64,000 bases of DNA from Clostridiaceae bacterium (GTDB lineage: Bacteria; Bacillota; Clostridia; Lachnospirales; Lachnospiraceae). Every line of letters begins with the position of its first letter. Positions within the stretch are counted from its first letter, which is position 1. The position numbers and the translations under genes were made by a program. Of this stretch, positions 42,591 through 51,875 are shown piece by piece. The DNA lies in the NCBI GenBank assembly GCA_910575435.1, contig CAJTGI010000010.1:95501-159500 (forward strand), given 5' to 3'. The notes below the pieces were generated by a model, which ran no database searches, had not been told where the DNA came from, and was given only the letters and a program-made list of their open reading frames with translations.

Positions 42591-42931
42591 TTAGGCGTTT
42601 TCTCCTTTTTTGAGAACTTTGTTGCACAATTTATTATAATATGCTTTTTACTTTTTGTCCACCCCTTATATAACAGAAAACATTGATACACCATGAATAC
42701 GCCACATCTTCCCCTCATACAATACAAAAGGCGCGAAGTTTTGCCCGGATCGATAATACCTCGCCAGGCAAAGCTACTGTCGCAAAGGTGCTGTTCCAGC
42801 ACCTAAGAAGGTGCTAGACATCCAGTGGATGTCTGTTAAGCACGGACCGTAGCGGAGCGTAGAAAATTCGGCGTTCTTCCTGTCGAGTTATTGTGAGCAA
42901 TTTCCTATACAGCAAAAAAAGGAGCACCGAA
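42591..42931. other. Gene-free stretch between divergent methyltransferase and LysM-GH18 genes
   Basis: It carries the methyltransferase promoter region (A/T-rich, 42591-42660), the hairpin GGTGCTG-TTC-CAGCACC (42787-42803) and repeat R3 copy b. No coding region is supported. Confidence 0.5.
42810..42863. repeat. Repeat R3, copy b
   Basis: Inverted copy of the 54-bp stretch at 12657-12710, with the hairpin AGACATCC-AGT-GGATGTCT and the shared block AAGCACGGACCGTAG in this orientation. It lies upstream of the LysM-GH18 gene. Confidence 0.6.
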
Positions 42932-44065
42932 ATGACCATATATATCGTAAAACCCGGGGACACCATAGACCAGATTGCACAAGAGCAAGGCTCTACCGTA
43001 GAAGAACTCTCCTACGCCAACCAGATTCCCGTTCCCTACCGCCTGGCAGTGGGGCAAGCCATACTCATTCCCGGCGGTGAGACCACAGAAAGCAGGCGCA
43101 TCGTCACCGCCAACGGATACGCCTACCCCTTTATCAGTCCCTGGGTTCTGCAGCAGACGCTGCCCTATCTCACCAATCTGCTAGTCTTTTCCTACGGCTT
43201 CACGCCTCAGGGAACCCTCGTACCTCCCCTAGTCTCAGAAGACTGGATGCTGTCTGAAGCCAGGAACGTAAATGTCACTCCCGTGCTAGTATTAACGCCG
43301 CTGGGGCCTGACGGACGCTTCAACAATAATCTGATTCACTCCGTCCTGACAAACCCTCCGGCAAAAAGCGAACTGATTCAGCAGCTCCTAAATCTCACGG
43401 AAGAAAAAGGCTATGGCGGCGTGGACGTGGACTTTGAATATATCCTGGCAGAAGACCGGGACCTCTTTACCTCCTTCGTAGCAGAACTGCGCGAAGCGAT
43501 GAATCAGGTAGAAAAGTTTGTCAGCGTGGCACTGGCCCCCAAGACTTCCGCCGACCAGAAAGGGCTGCTGTATGAGGGCAAGGATTATGGGGGATTGGGG
43601 GCGGCGGCAGACGAAGTCCTTCTCATGGCATACGAGTGGGGCTATACCTATGGCCCCGCCATGGCGGTGGCTCCCCTGAACAAAGTGCGCCAGGTGGTGG
43701 AATACGCCCTGACGGAAATCCCCTCGGAGAAAATCAATCTGGGAATCCCAAACTACGGCTACGACTGGACTCTTCCCTACGTGCAGGGAGAGAGCAAGGC
43801 AGTCACCATAGGCAATGTGGAGGCAGTGCAGATTGCCATCGAAAATGATGTTCCCATCCGCTTTGATGAAACTGCCATGTCTCCCTTCTTTACTTACGCT
43901 AGCGAGGGCAGGGAGCATGAAGTATGGTTCGAGGATGCCAGGAGCATGCAGGCCAAATTCGGACTGTTGGCAGAATACAACCTCCAGGGCATCGGGGTAT
44001 GGCAGATCATGCGCCTGTTTCGCGCTATGTGGCTCATCTATGCGGGCATGTATTACGTCATCTAA
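42932..44065 (+). CDS. LysM-domain GH18 glycoside hydrolase (YaaH/SleL-like)
   Basis: A 377-residue protein. Residues 1-48 form one LysM domain (IYIVKPGDTIDQIAQEQGST ... QAILIPGG); the rest is a GH18 barrel with the catalytic DxxDxDxE motif in GYGGVDVDFEYI and the substrate motif LMAYEWGYTYG. Relatives act on spore cortex or wall peptidoglycan as N-acetylglucosaminidases. There is no signal peptide, as is usual for spore-coat GH18 proteins. AAAGGAG lies 7 nt before the ATG at 42932. Confidence 0.92.
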   Translation: MTIYIVKPGDTIDQIAQEQGSTVEELSYANQIPVPYRLAVGQAILIPGGETTESRRIVTANGYAYPFISPWVLQQTLPYLTNLLVFSYGFTPQGTLVPPLVSEDWMLSEARNVNVTPVLVLTPLGPDGRFNNNLIHSVLTNPPAKSELIQQLLNLTEEKGYGGVDVDFEYILAEDRDLFTSFVAELREAMNQVEKFVSVALAPKTSADQKGLLYEGKDYGGLGAAADEVLLMAYEWGYTYGPAMAVAPLNKVRQVVEYALTEIPSEKINLGIPNYGYDWTLPYVQGESKAVTIGNVEAVQIAIENDVPIRFDETAMSPFFTYASEGREHEVWFEDARSMQAKFGLLAEYNLQGIGVWQIMRLFRAMWLIYAGMYYVI

Positions 44066-44098
44066 TAGCCCGCACATATTGCATGTGCCTCTTGATTG

Positions 44099-44965
44099 CT
44101 ATAAGCGACGTAGCCGTCCGTAGCAATCCCTCTTCGCCCAGGTCTTCAAGCCAAAGCCCGCCGCCGCGCATAAGGCACAGGAAAGCAGGCCGTACTTGAT
44201 ATGGAGCAGTTCTGTTTTCAACTCCCATTCCTCCTTGACCATCCCCGCTTCATTTTGAATTTCATAACCCAGCTTCCTCAGCGCCTTCACCTGAAGCCCA
44301 TCCAGGTCATGCTTTGCAAACTGCACTCTCAAGCCCGTCGCCTCTTTTTGCAATCTGCTGTCCTCCTCCGCCATGTAGGCGGCTCCCTCCTCGTCCTCTC
44401 CTCCGCTCTCAACCACAACGATTTTTGCTGATTTATATTTGGCAGGGACATCTTCTCCCCGGGAAGGGGATTCTTCCTCCCCAGAATAGCGCGCATGAAA
44501 TTCTGTCACGCCGTCCCCCTCATCGCCTTCCATCTCTGCCATCTCCCAATCCTCTTCCCCCAACTGCTCTTTCCATTCAGAAAATGCCGCCCTATTCATC
44601 CATATCTTTCTTGTCCCCGCCGAGATGTCTGCGTCAAACATATCTTCCAGATATTTTGCAGAGAGCAATGTGCAGGTGACTGTCGCTTCCCTTCCCCCAT
44701 ACATCACCGTGACCGAGCGTTCCATCTGGCGGCTCGCCCTGGTAACCGACTTATTTCTTCTCATTTCATCCATGCGCTTCTGGGAAATGTTCCCCTCTCC
44801 CATCAGCACATACTCTACAGGCGTATTGACAGTACAGTATATTTTCCATGTATGATAGGTAGCATTGGCAAAACATGCCAATCCCGCCAACCCGAAGATG
44901 CAGATCATCTTAACGGCATCACTCTGCTTTCTCAACCTGAAAAAATAAGCCAGCCTATTCCTCAT
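44099..44965 (-). CDS. Membrane protein with large extracytoplasmic domain, function unknown
   Basis: A 288-residue protein. One membrane helix near residues 20-38 (MICIFGLAGLACFANATYHT), a long acidic outside domain (about 40-255) and a second helix near 262-280 (YGLLSCALCAAAGFGL). The outside part has TVMYGGREATVTCTLLSAKY followed by LEDMF, reminiscent of the extracytoplasmic loop of MacB/FtsX-type permeases, but most of the permease is missing. It overlaps the preceding surface protein gene by 11 bp and is the last gene of the ABC operon. Confidence 0.7.
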   Translation of the reverse strand: MRNRLAYFFRLRKQSDAVKMICIFGLAGLACFANATYHTWKIYCTVNTPVEYVLMGEGNISQKRMDEMRRNKSVTRASRQMERSVTVMYGGREATVTCTLLSAKYLEDMFDADISAGTRKIWMNRAAFSEWKEQLGEEDWEMAEMEGDEGDGVTEFHARYSGEEESPSRGEDVPAKYKSAKIVVVESGGEDEEGAAYMAEEDSRLQKEATGLRVQFAKHDLDGLQVKALRKLGYEIQNEAGMVKEEWELKTELLHIKYGLLSCALCAAAGFGLKTWAKRDCYGRLRRL

Positions 44966-46364
44966 CCGCTCCCCCTTCTCCCCTCTGCGCCGACCTCCAC
45001 TTCCTCACAAGGCATGCGCCGCCGGTCGCAACAAGAAATGCTCCAATCAAAGACATGATTATCCACCACTGGCTGGCATCTTCTGCCACCTCATCTTCCT
45101 CCCCCCTCTCAACAGGAGATAAGATAGAAGTCTCAAATGCCTGTTCCTGGGTTCGTTCCTTTCCCGTCTCATCTTCATAGTAAAATGTCACTTTCCCCCG
45201 GGCCGTTCCATAGAGGGAATCCCCAGTTAAGCCTTCCGCAGTCATTTCCATGGTACCAGACATGAATGCCCCGGCCTCAATGTCTCCCATGTAAGCCGAC
45301 CCAGAAGAAGACAGGCCCTCTGCCTCCATCACAGCCCGCACGTTGCGAAGCCTCCCCCTCCCCAGATTCATCACCTGGGCCTGCAGTTCCATGGTCTCTC
45401 CCAGCTTAATCTCCCTGGGCACGCTTACCGGGTCAATCCCAATCTTTGCCCGCTGACGGGCTGACACCTTTACCGTTCCCTGCGCCGTGTAGGCATTCGC
45501 CTTCCCGTCCGCATATTCCATGGCAACGCCAATGCCATACTGCCCCGTGGGCGCTCCTCCGCTGACCTTAAAGCCATAAGAAACCTGACAGGTCTTTCCA
45601 GCCGCCAGTTTTTCCACATAGACTCCAGCCGATTTGCTGAGCAATTCCACATGCTCCTCCGGCGTCACCGTCACCAGCATGTTCCTTACAGCCTCTTTCT
45701 TGCTGGTATTGCGCAGAATGATCTTCGCCCGAAACTTTTCCCCGCACATCACTCTCTTTTTTGAAAAATGATAGGAGTCCACCACTACCTTTGGCGCAAA
45801 AAGGACAGGAGGATTTTCTGAACTGTCACTTCCAGAGGAGGCGCCCTCTTCCCCCGGATTCTTCCCATTCCTGATAATCACATACACGGTAAAGTCCTGA
45901 CAAATTTCACCTCCCGCCCCATCCTCAGCCGTCACCGCGATATTTACCGGATAGGTTCCATTGTAGCGTTCCCTCTTTAGTTCCAGAGAAAATACCACCA
46001 GATAGCAGGATTTCTTTTCTCCATCCTTCTTAACCTTGTGTCCGCAAAGCCTCACCGATTTCTCATAATTCTTGCACACGAAGGGAACATTTTCCGATTC
46101 CCCCAGCCTAGGCGCAGCCGTGATTCGCTTGCCGGAAATCTTCCCCTTTGCAATCAGGGGAAGGACGACCACCGCCCTTCTCCCATCCACCTCCGGGACG
46201 TACCCTCTTGCATAGGAATTTTTCATTCCCGCATAAATATTTTGATTGTCAATGGCAAGCCTGGTGCCACTCTGGGATTCCGCAAAGGAAATCCCAGTAT
46301 TTTGGCTGATACAAAGTATGCTTGCAAGACATGCGGCCAATATTCTCTTCCATCTCAAAAACAT
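44955..46364 (-). CDS. Secreted, membrane-anchored COG1361/CARDB-like surface protein
   Basis: A 469-residue protein with a signal peptide (MFLRWKRILAACLASILCIS), three Ig/CARDB-like beta domains (for example CGEKFRAKIILRNTSKKEAV and LGETMELQAQVMNLGRGRLR), a C-terminal membrane helix (WWIIMSLIGAFLVATGGACL) and a basic cytoplasmic tail. This is the architecture of proteins that sit beside ABC exporters in Clostridia. ATG at 46364 is preferred for spacing to AAGAGG; an ATG at 46373 sits too close. It overlaps the next gene. Confidence 0.75.
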   Translation of the reverse strand: MFLRWKRILAACLASILCISQNTGISFAESQSGTRLAIDNQNIYAGMKNSYARGYVPEVDGRRAVVVLPLIAKGKISGKRITAAPRLGESENVPFVCKNYEKSVRLCGHKVKKDGEKKSCYLVVFSLELKRERYNGTYPVNIAVTAEDGAGGEICQDFTVYVIIRNGKNPGEEGASSGSDSSENPPVLFAPKVVVDSYHFSKKRVMCGEKFRAKIILRNTSKKEAVRNMLVTVTPEEHVELLSKSAGVYVEKLAAGKTCQVSYGFKVSGGAPTGQYGIGVAMEYADGKANAYTAQGTVKVSARQRAKIGIDPVSVPREIKLGETMELQAQVMNLGRGRLRNVRAVMEAEGLSSSGSAYMGDIEAGAFMSGTMEMTAEGLTGDSLYGTARGKVTFYYEDETGKERTQEQAFETSILSPVERGEEDEVAEDASQWWIIMSLIGAFLVATGGACLVRKWRSAQRGEGGADEE

Positions 46365-46445
46365 CACATCCATCCTCTTTTCATCCGCAATCCGAGTAAC
46401 GCTTTACCGTCCTGGATCGGCTTTACTTTACTTCCTTAGATCGCT

Positions 46446-47075
46446 TTACTTTTCCATCAGGTCCTTAACATGGTCGCAGAGTTCCTCGATATCCTGGGCA
46501 TTATGGCTGGCAAGGAGGATTGCTTTGCCATCGGCTTTCAGTTCTTTTAAAAGAGCCCTGATTTCTAACACCCCTTGCTGGTCTAATCCGTTAAAGGGTT
46601 CGTCCAGAACCAGCACGCCAGGATCTTCCATGATTGCCTGGGCAATTCCCAGCCTCTGGCGCATTCCAAGGGAATACTTTGCCACCGGCTTCTTCAGATC
46701 GGGAGAAAGCCCAACCCTACTCAACGCATCCCTGATTTCCCTTTTCCCGATCCTCCCTTTCAGGGAAGCGAGAATCTTTAAGTTCTTGTAGCCGGAAATA
46801 TTGGAAATAAACCCCGGCGTCTCGATAATCACCCCCAGGCTGTCCGGGAAATCCACCTCCTTTCCCACCTGTCTGCCATCCACAAGAACCATCCCCCGGT
46901 CGCATTTCATAAAGCCGCAGATGCACTTCATCAGCACCGTCTTGCCGCTCCCGTTATTTCCCACCACCCCGTAAATGCTTCCCGGCGGAATGGAAAAACT
47001 GACATCCTTTAGCACCTGTTCCTTGCCAAAGGCCTTCCATACATTTTTCACTTCAATTCCTGACCTCTCTTTCAT
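46446..47075 (-). CDS. ABC transporter ATP-binding protein
   Basis: A 209-residue ATPase. Walker A is GVVGNNGSGKTVLMK, the signature is YSLGMRQRLGIAQAI, Walker B is VLVLDEPFNGLD and the switch histidine is in LLASHNAQDI. The LGMRQRLGIA pattern is typical of BcrA/CcmA-type exporters that move peptides or antibiotics. The ATG at 47075 follows AAAGGAGGGGG. It powers the two membrane proteins encoded just upstream. Confidence 0.94.
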   Translation of the reverse strand: MKERSGIEVKNVWKAFGKEQVLKDVSFSIPPGSIYGVVGNNGSGKTVLMKCICGFMKCDRGMVLVDGRQVGKEVDFPDSLGVIIETPGFISNISGYKNLKILASLKGRIGKREIRDALSRVGLSPDLKKPVAKYSLGMRQRLGIAQAIMEDPGVLVLDEPFNGLDQQGVLEIRALLKELKADGKAILLASHNAQDIEELCDHVKDLMEK

Positions 47076-47131
47076 GAATCCCCCTCCTTTCATCCCGCAA
47101 AAGCCAGCCGTACTGATATAACAATGCCAAG

Positions 47132-48025
47132 TCAGCCATTCGTCCCCGTAAACTGAAAGGGATAATTTCTGACCTTCGCCAGCGATGCGGCAAAAAGCGA
47201 GATGCTCACAAGGGCGAAAAACAGATAGGACTGCCACAGCCTTGGCAGATTGTCATAGCCAAAGTTGTGCATATAATAGGTGGCATGGTTGAGAGGGGAG
47301 ATCCAGCCGCTGATAATACTTGCAAAGCGCAATCTCTCCATAGATATCCCGAACCATTCCGCCACAATGTCCGGATTCATCACAATGCCCAGTCCACTGA
47401 ATATAACCCCGCCAATCATGCCGCCGTTATTTCTGCACAAGTTTAAGAATAAGACAATGCTTGCCATGGTCACCCCATAGCCGGCCATCAAGAAGAATAT
47501 ATGCACCGTGCACGCATATGGCTCCGTCAATTCCAGCACTTTCACAAATGCAGGGACAGCCAGCTGACTTCCGATATCCGAATATCCTAAAATTGCCGCC
47601 GTATCGCTCCACATATTTGCGGGATACGCCCTTCCCGCAGAAAGAATAACCGTAGCCACAAAGATGAATAGCATAAAGCAAAGGGATGCAAGGATCAAAT
47701 AGATGATCTGTCCAAGCATCCAGGTCCACCTGTCCGCCCTCACCATAAAATACGGGACTTCATTGGTGAGATTTGGCATGCCGGAGAATAGCAAAAGCAA
47801 CAGGATAGAAATCCCTAGAACCGACTGGGCATCCCCAAAAGTCCAGATAAAAGTCTCCGCCGCCTGCAGATATGTATCATGCGCCTGGGCAAACTGCATC
47901 ACCTTATCAGACAGCAGATAGCAAAATACAAACGCCAGAAGAAAGCACATAGCCATCTGGGGATTCCTGTGCCATTTTCTAAAATTCTCCCTAGCCATCA
48001 CCAAAGCCCGCTTTAACTTGCCCAT
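47132..48025 (-). CDS. ABC-2-like transporter membrane protein
   Basis: A 297-residue protein with about six membrane helices (for example QMAMCFLLAFVFCYLLSDKV, LGISILLLLLFSGM, LILASLCFMLFIFVATVILS). No specific family motif is visible, but position before the ATPase and topology indicate an exporter subunit. The ATG at 48025 follows AAGGGGG. Confidence 0.8.
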   Translation of the reverse strand: MGKLKRALVMARENFRKWHRNPQMAMCFLLAFVFCYLLSDKVMQFAQAHDTYLQAAETFIWTFGDAQSVLGISILLLLLFSGMPNLTNEVPYFMVRADRWTWMLGQIIYLILASLCFMLFIFVATVILSAGRAYPANMWSDTAAILGYSDIGSQLAVPAFVKVLELTEPYACTVHIFFLMAGYGVTMASIVLFLNLCRNNGGMIGGVIFSGLGIVMNPDIVAEWFGISMERLRFASIISGWISPLNHATYYMHNFGYDNLPRLWQSYLFFALVSISLFAASLAKVRNYPFQFTGTNG

Positions 48026-48092
48026 GCCTCGTCCCCCTTCCCTTGCATCACCACTGCTATCCATCCAGTAATCCCGCTCTAACTACGCCTCG

Positions 48093-48716
48093 CTATATCG
48101 CCATTATTCTCTTCTTCAACACTTGCGAATAGATGATGCCGCTAATTAATATAACACCTGCCAGCATCAAAACAATTCCCGTATCCCCCAGCACCCACGC
48201 ATGTTCCGGCGCGTACCATTCCCTGGGGTCCAAGCAGTACAGAGCCTTAAAATATCGCTCCGCAAATATTACCAGCGTATAGAATAGTACAAAAGACCCG
48301 CCGTAGGCCACATATCTGCTATCCGCAGCAGCGGCAAGGGTTGCAGACACCACCGCCCAAAACATTCCGGAGAGAAAGATCAGCAGATAATTCCCCGAAG
48401 ATTCCCCCGGCTCCCACCAGGAGCAGAAGAAATAGGCCGCCACATGCAACGTCCCCCCGCTGATGCCGCAGGATAGAAACTTCCCCCAGATATAGGAAGC
48501 CATCCCGCAGCGGGGCAGGTATTGCTTGATAAAGCCACTCTGATATTCATTCAGCCATGGGGTGGAATAGGGGAGGGAGGCCAGTACGGGCACGCTGATC
48601 TGATAAATATCTGACGAAAAGCCTGCCCATCGGAGAATCACGCATTCCATCACCAGTCCCGCCAGAAAATTCACGCTGAAAAATGCCCGTTTCAAATCTG
48701 TCTCAAAACTGTTCAT
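48093..48716 (-). CDS. ABC-2-like transporter membrane protein
   Basis: A 207-residue protein with about five or six membrane helices (FFSVNFLAGLVMECVILRWA, LLIFLSGMFWAVVSATLAAA, GSFVLFYTLVIFAERYF, IVLMLAGVILISGIIY). It starts two bases after the lipoprotein stop with only a weak ribosome site, so coupling is likely. It probably pairs with the following membrane protein. Confidence 0.78.
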   Translation of the reverse strand: MNSFETDLKRAFFSVNFLAGLVMECVILRWAGFSSDIYQISVPVLASLPYSTPWLNEYQSGFIKQYLPRCGMASYIWGKFLSCGISGGTLHVAAYFFCSWWEPGESSGNYLLIFLSGMFWAVVSATLAAAADSRYVAYGGSFVLFYTLVIFAERYFKALYCLDPREWYAPEHAWVLGDTGIVLMLAGVILISGIIYSQVLKKRIMAI

Positions 48717-48718
48717 CC

Positions 48719-50284
48719 CTAATAACCCAATTCCTGATTGATCACAGAACCGTCAATGGCATTGATGGAGAGAATATTTCCTTTCTTTTCATATTCGTAC
48801 CCATATTTGCCAGAAATGGCTTCGTCAACGATTGTCCCCTCAAAGTTCCACACGGGAACTACCAGCCCCGTATCAAAGCTATCCTTCTCGCTGATTCTGG
48901 TATAGACGAGATTGACATCCGTCACCTTAATCGACACCGGCTCCCTCTCCTCAGCTTCTGAATCATTATTTGCATTCTCGATGACCACCATCTGCTCAAA
49001 GGTATCTTTTATTTCGCTGAAAGACTTGATTTTACTCTTTTCCACCACGGTCTTATTGATTGAAAGTGGAGAGAGGTAGTAGAAATCCACGATGCCGCTG
49101 TCGCACACCGACACAGCCACCGCCTCGCACTCCCACATCTTTTTCACATGCTGGTTTCCCTGTAATCCGTCCGTAAGCTTAAAGCCAGCCTGATTATTGA
49201 CAAACACCCCATCCAGCGTTCTCAGGCATAAGAATCGATAGACATTTCTGTATTTTATCTCCCTGCCGTCTTCCCCAAGAATCTGGGCATACTTGCCCTT
49301 CTGATAACACTGGTAATCCTGCAGCCCCAGTTTGTCAAGAAGGTCGTTCACCTGCCCCTGGGCCTCCTGCTCCGATATGGTCAGGGATTCATTGTCAACG
49401 CACTTTGACGCCCCGGCTTCCCAACCCTCTACCCCGGCTTTTGCAAAATCCGGCTCTTTTCCTTCTTCAAGGGGGCATAGCTGAGGAATGTCGCTGCCCA
49501 CATCGGCATGATGGATCGAGGAAGCATATGCATGTTTATTGTAATTGTACCGCAGACAATTCCCATAATTTTCAGAATTTTGCAAATACATCGAATAATA
49601 ATTTTCATCCTTCCCGTCACTTACCCCGTAAAACACCTGCCCGCTGCCGTGCAAATCATGCAGCCAACTATAAAACGTATCATCCGGCTTGCCGTCATAC
49701 AATTTCTTGATGCTCTGAATCTTATTGTCCAGAGGATAATCTGTCACATTGACTTTTGCCGGAGCCTTTTTATACTCTCTTTTCAATTCCCCAATCTCTT
49801 CAGAATACTCCTGGGAAATCCCCTTGTCCCCTGATTTCTTCGCATCCTCCAAATACCGCTGGGTTTCCCTGATATCTTTTGCCACCACGGCTTTCGTCCT
49901 CGCATTGTTCTTGCTCCCATCATAGAGAGAAACACCCGGCGCCAGGACCTCTCTCGCCCGATCTAAAAAACTCTGCTTGATCTTTTTCGCACTGACACGG
50001 TAAACAGAGAGTTTTTCCGTTTCCGGTATCTCCACCTTGGCATCCACATCCACGTTCACCTTTAGTTTTTTGTCTTCGATCTTTGTCTGGTATGTCTCGT
50101 ACTTCTTCCGAACCTCATCCTTTACCTGCCCATAGGAACTGGCGTCCCGATCACCCTCCGCCTGCTCCAGCATTTTGTCCATATTTTTTTCCTTGACAAC
50201 AGATTTTTCAGGATTGTCGGCACACCCTGCCACAGCAAGCGCCACAGCCCCTGTCAATAATAACGCAATGCCCTTTTTCCTCAT
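48719..50284 (-). CDS. Lipoprotein of DUF6034-like type
   Basis: A 521-residue protein. The signal peptide ends in a lipobox (ALAVAGCADN, cysteine 21), so it should be lipid-anchored on the outer face of the membrane. The mature part starts with a charged helical region and continues into mixed alpha/beta sequence with YRFLCLRTLDGVFVNNQAG and VVPVWNFEGTI. I place it in the DUF6034 group only tentatively. It lies between the sensor kinase and the ABC exporter genes, so it may sense or deliver a substrate. Confidence 0.75.
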   Translation of the reverse strand: MRKKGIALLLTGAVALAVAGCADNPEKSVVKEKNMDKMLEQAEGDRDASSYGQVKDEVRKKYETYQTKIEDKKLKVNVDVDAKVEIPETEKLSVYRVSAKKIKQSFLDRAREVLAPGVSLYDGSKNNARTKAVVAKDIRETQRYLEDAKKSGDKGISQEYSEEIGELKREYKKAPAKVNVTDYPLDNKIQSIKKLYDGKPDDTFYSWLHDLHGSGQVFYGVSDGKDENYYSMYLQNSENYGNCLRYNYNKHAYASSIHHADVGSDIPQLCPLEEGKEPDFAKAGVEGWEAGASKCVDNESLTISEQEAQGQVNDLLDKLGLQDYQCYQKGKYAQILGEDGREIKYRNVYRFLCLRTLDGVFVNNQAGFKLTDGLQGNQHVKKMWECEAVAVSVCDSGIVDFYYLSPLSINKTVVEKSKIKSFSEIKDTFEQMVVIENANNDSEAEEREPVSIKVTDVNLVYTRISEKDSFDTGLVVPVWNFEGTIVDEAISGKYGYEYEKKGNILSINAIDGSVINQELGY

Positions 50285-50449
50285 CTACTATTCCTCCTGT
50301 CACTCAATTAGCAATGGCCGATTCCCCGCGCACTCCGTCTCTTCCCGAACTGTTCACGGCAAATGTCTGACGGATATCTCAGATCCTCCCCTTGCCTTGT
50401 CACGATAAAAATAGTACCATGAACTCCATCATCAAGTATTCATCATTTT

Positions 50450-51838
50450 TTAAACAAAATGTAAAATCATTCTCGTCCCCTGGCCCACCTTGCTCTCGAT
50501 CTCAATCTTGCAGTGATGGCGCTCTAAGATCAGCGCAGCAATGGCAAGCCCAAGACCCGCGCCACCGCTTTTCCTGCTCCTGGACTTGTCAATCATATAA
50601 AAAGGCTCCAGGATCTTTTCCCGCTCTCCCTCCGGAATCCCCTTTCCAAAATCCACCACTTCTATCGCGCCCTGGGTTGCCGAGAGAATGATCCTGTCTC
50701 CCCGTCTGCTGGCCTTTCTCCCATTATCAATGAGATTAATCAGAACTTCCGTGAACAAATCCACATCCACCGAAAAAGCCTCTCCATTTTCACGGCATTC
50801 AAGGATTATCCCATCCTCCGCCAGGCTGCTGCCGCATGCCTCTTTCGCATGATGGAACAGCACGCTTGCCGATACTTTTTCCAGATGAATCTGGTCATTT
50901 TCCTCCAATAATAGCAAATTCATCATTTTTCTGGACAATCTCTCCAGGCGGCAGCTCTCCTCGTAAATATAAGAAAGGGCCTCCTCCCTGTCCTCCTCTG
51001 GAAGTCTTGCCGTCAATAGCGTCTTGGCATACCCCGAAATCGCCGTCATGGGCGTTTTCAATTCATGGGTGAGATTCCCCATAAAAAGTGTCTTTTTGCG
51101 CTCTGTCTCCTCCATGCGCCTTGTCCTATGCTCCACCGCCTCCGCCATTAAATTAAAATTTTCGCTTAATTCTCCGATTTCATCCCGCCTGCCCAGGGCA
51201 ATCCGCTCACCATACCGCCCCTTGGCAATCTGCTTCGCGCCCTCGTTCAATTCCTGCAGCGGGCGCAGCACCATATTCAGCACAGCGAGAAGCACAAGGC
51301 AGACAGCCGCCGCGACAGCGAAAATAAGGGCTGCCAGCCTGACGCCCAGCATCCCCATACGTTCCCACACATAAGAGATATCCTCCAATTTATAAGTGGT
51401 CCATCTTCCGTACTCCGACTGACGGTACACCAAAAAATGCTTGCCCTCCCAATCCATTTGCGCCACATCCAGGGAAGATTCCCACACCTCCTCATAGTCC
51501 AATGCCTCAAAATCAGACTTTCCGAATACCGTGGCATTAAAAATCTCTGCCGCCTCCCCCCGCTGGCCATTTTCAGAAAAGCAGACTAGCAGATCATCGT
51601 TCTGCTGCTTCACCAAATATTGCAAAACATTTTTATCAACCTCTGCCCCCACGTCTTTCACCAAATCCATCTTTTTCTGCAGATTGTAAAATACCGCGCT
51701 TGCCTTCTCAAAGCTCTGTCCCTCTGCCGCTTCCAGAGAACTCCTCTTCAGGGAATGATAGATGGATACATTGCAGAACATAGAAGATGCCAGAATGCCG
51801 GTGCAGCAAATCAGAATGATCTTTGTCTTTAATCGCAT
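50450..51838 (-). CDS. Sensor histidine kinase
   Basis: A 462-residue kinase. Helix 1 (KTKIILICCTGILASSMFCN) and helix 2 (LAALIFAVAAAVCLVLLAVL) flank an outside sensor domain of about 130 residues; then HAMP (LNEGAKQIAKGRYGERIALG), HisKA with the phospho-histidine in NLTHELKTPMTAISGYAKTL, and HATPase_c with NLIDNGRKA and GAGLGLAIAALI. The ATG at 51838 lies 7 nt after GGAGG. It pairs with the response regulator upstream and probably controls the ABC operon downstream. Confidence 0.95.
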   Translation of the reverse strand: MRLKTKIILICCTGILASSMFCNVSIYHSLKRSSLEAAEGQSFEKASAVFYNLQKKMDLVKDVGAEVDKNVLQYLVKQQNDDLLVCFSENGQRGEAAEIFNATVFGKSDFEALDYEEVWESSLDVAQMDWEGKHFLVYRQSEYGRWTTYKLEDISYVWERMGMLGVRLAALIFAVAAAVCLVLLAVLNMVLRPLQELNEGAKQIAKGRYGERIALGRRDEIGELSENFNLMAEAVEHRTRRMEETERKKTLFMGNLTHELKTPMTAISGYAKTLLTARLPEEDREEALSYIYEESCRLERLSRKMMNLLLLEENDQIHLEKVSASVLFHHAKEACGSSLAEDGIILECRENGEAFSVDVDLFTEVLINLIDNGRKASRRGDRIILSATQGAIEVVDFGKGIPEGEREKILEPFYMIDKSRSRKSGGAGLGLAIAALILERHHCKIEIESKVGQGTRMILHFV

Positions 51839-51875
51839 TTTTCGCCTCCACATGACAGCGCTGAATTATCGCCTT

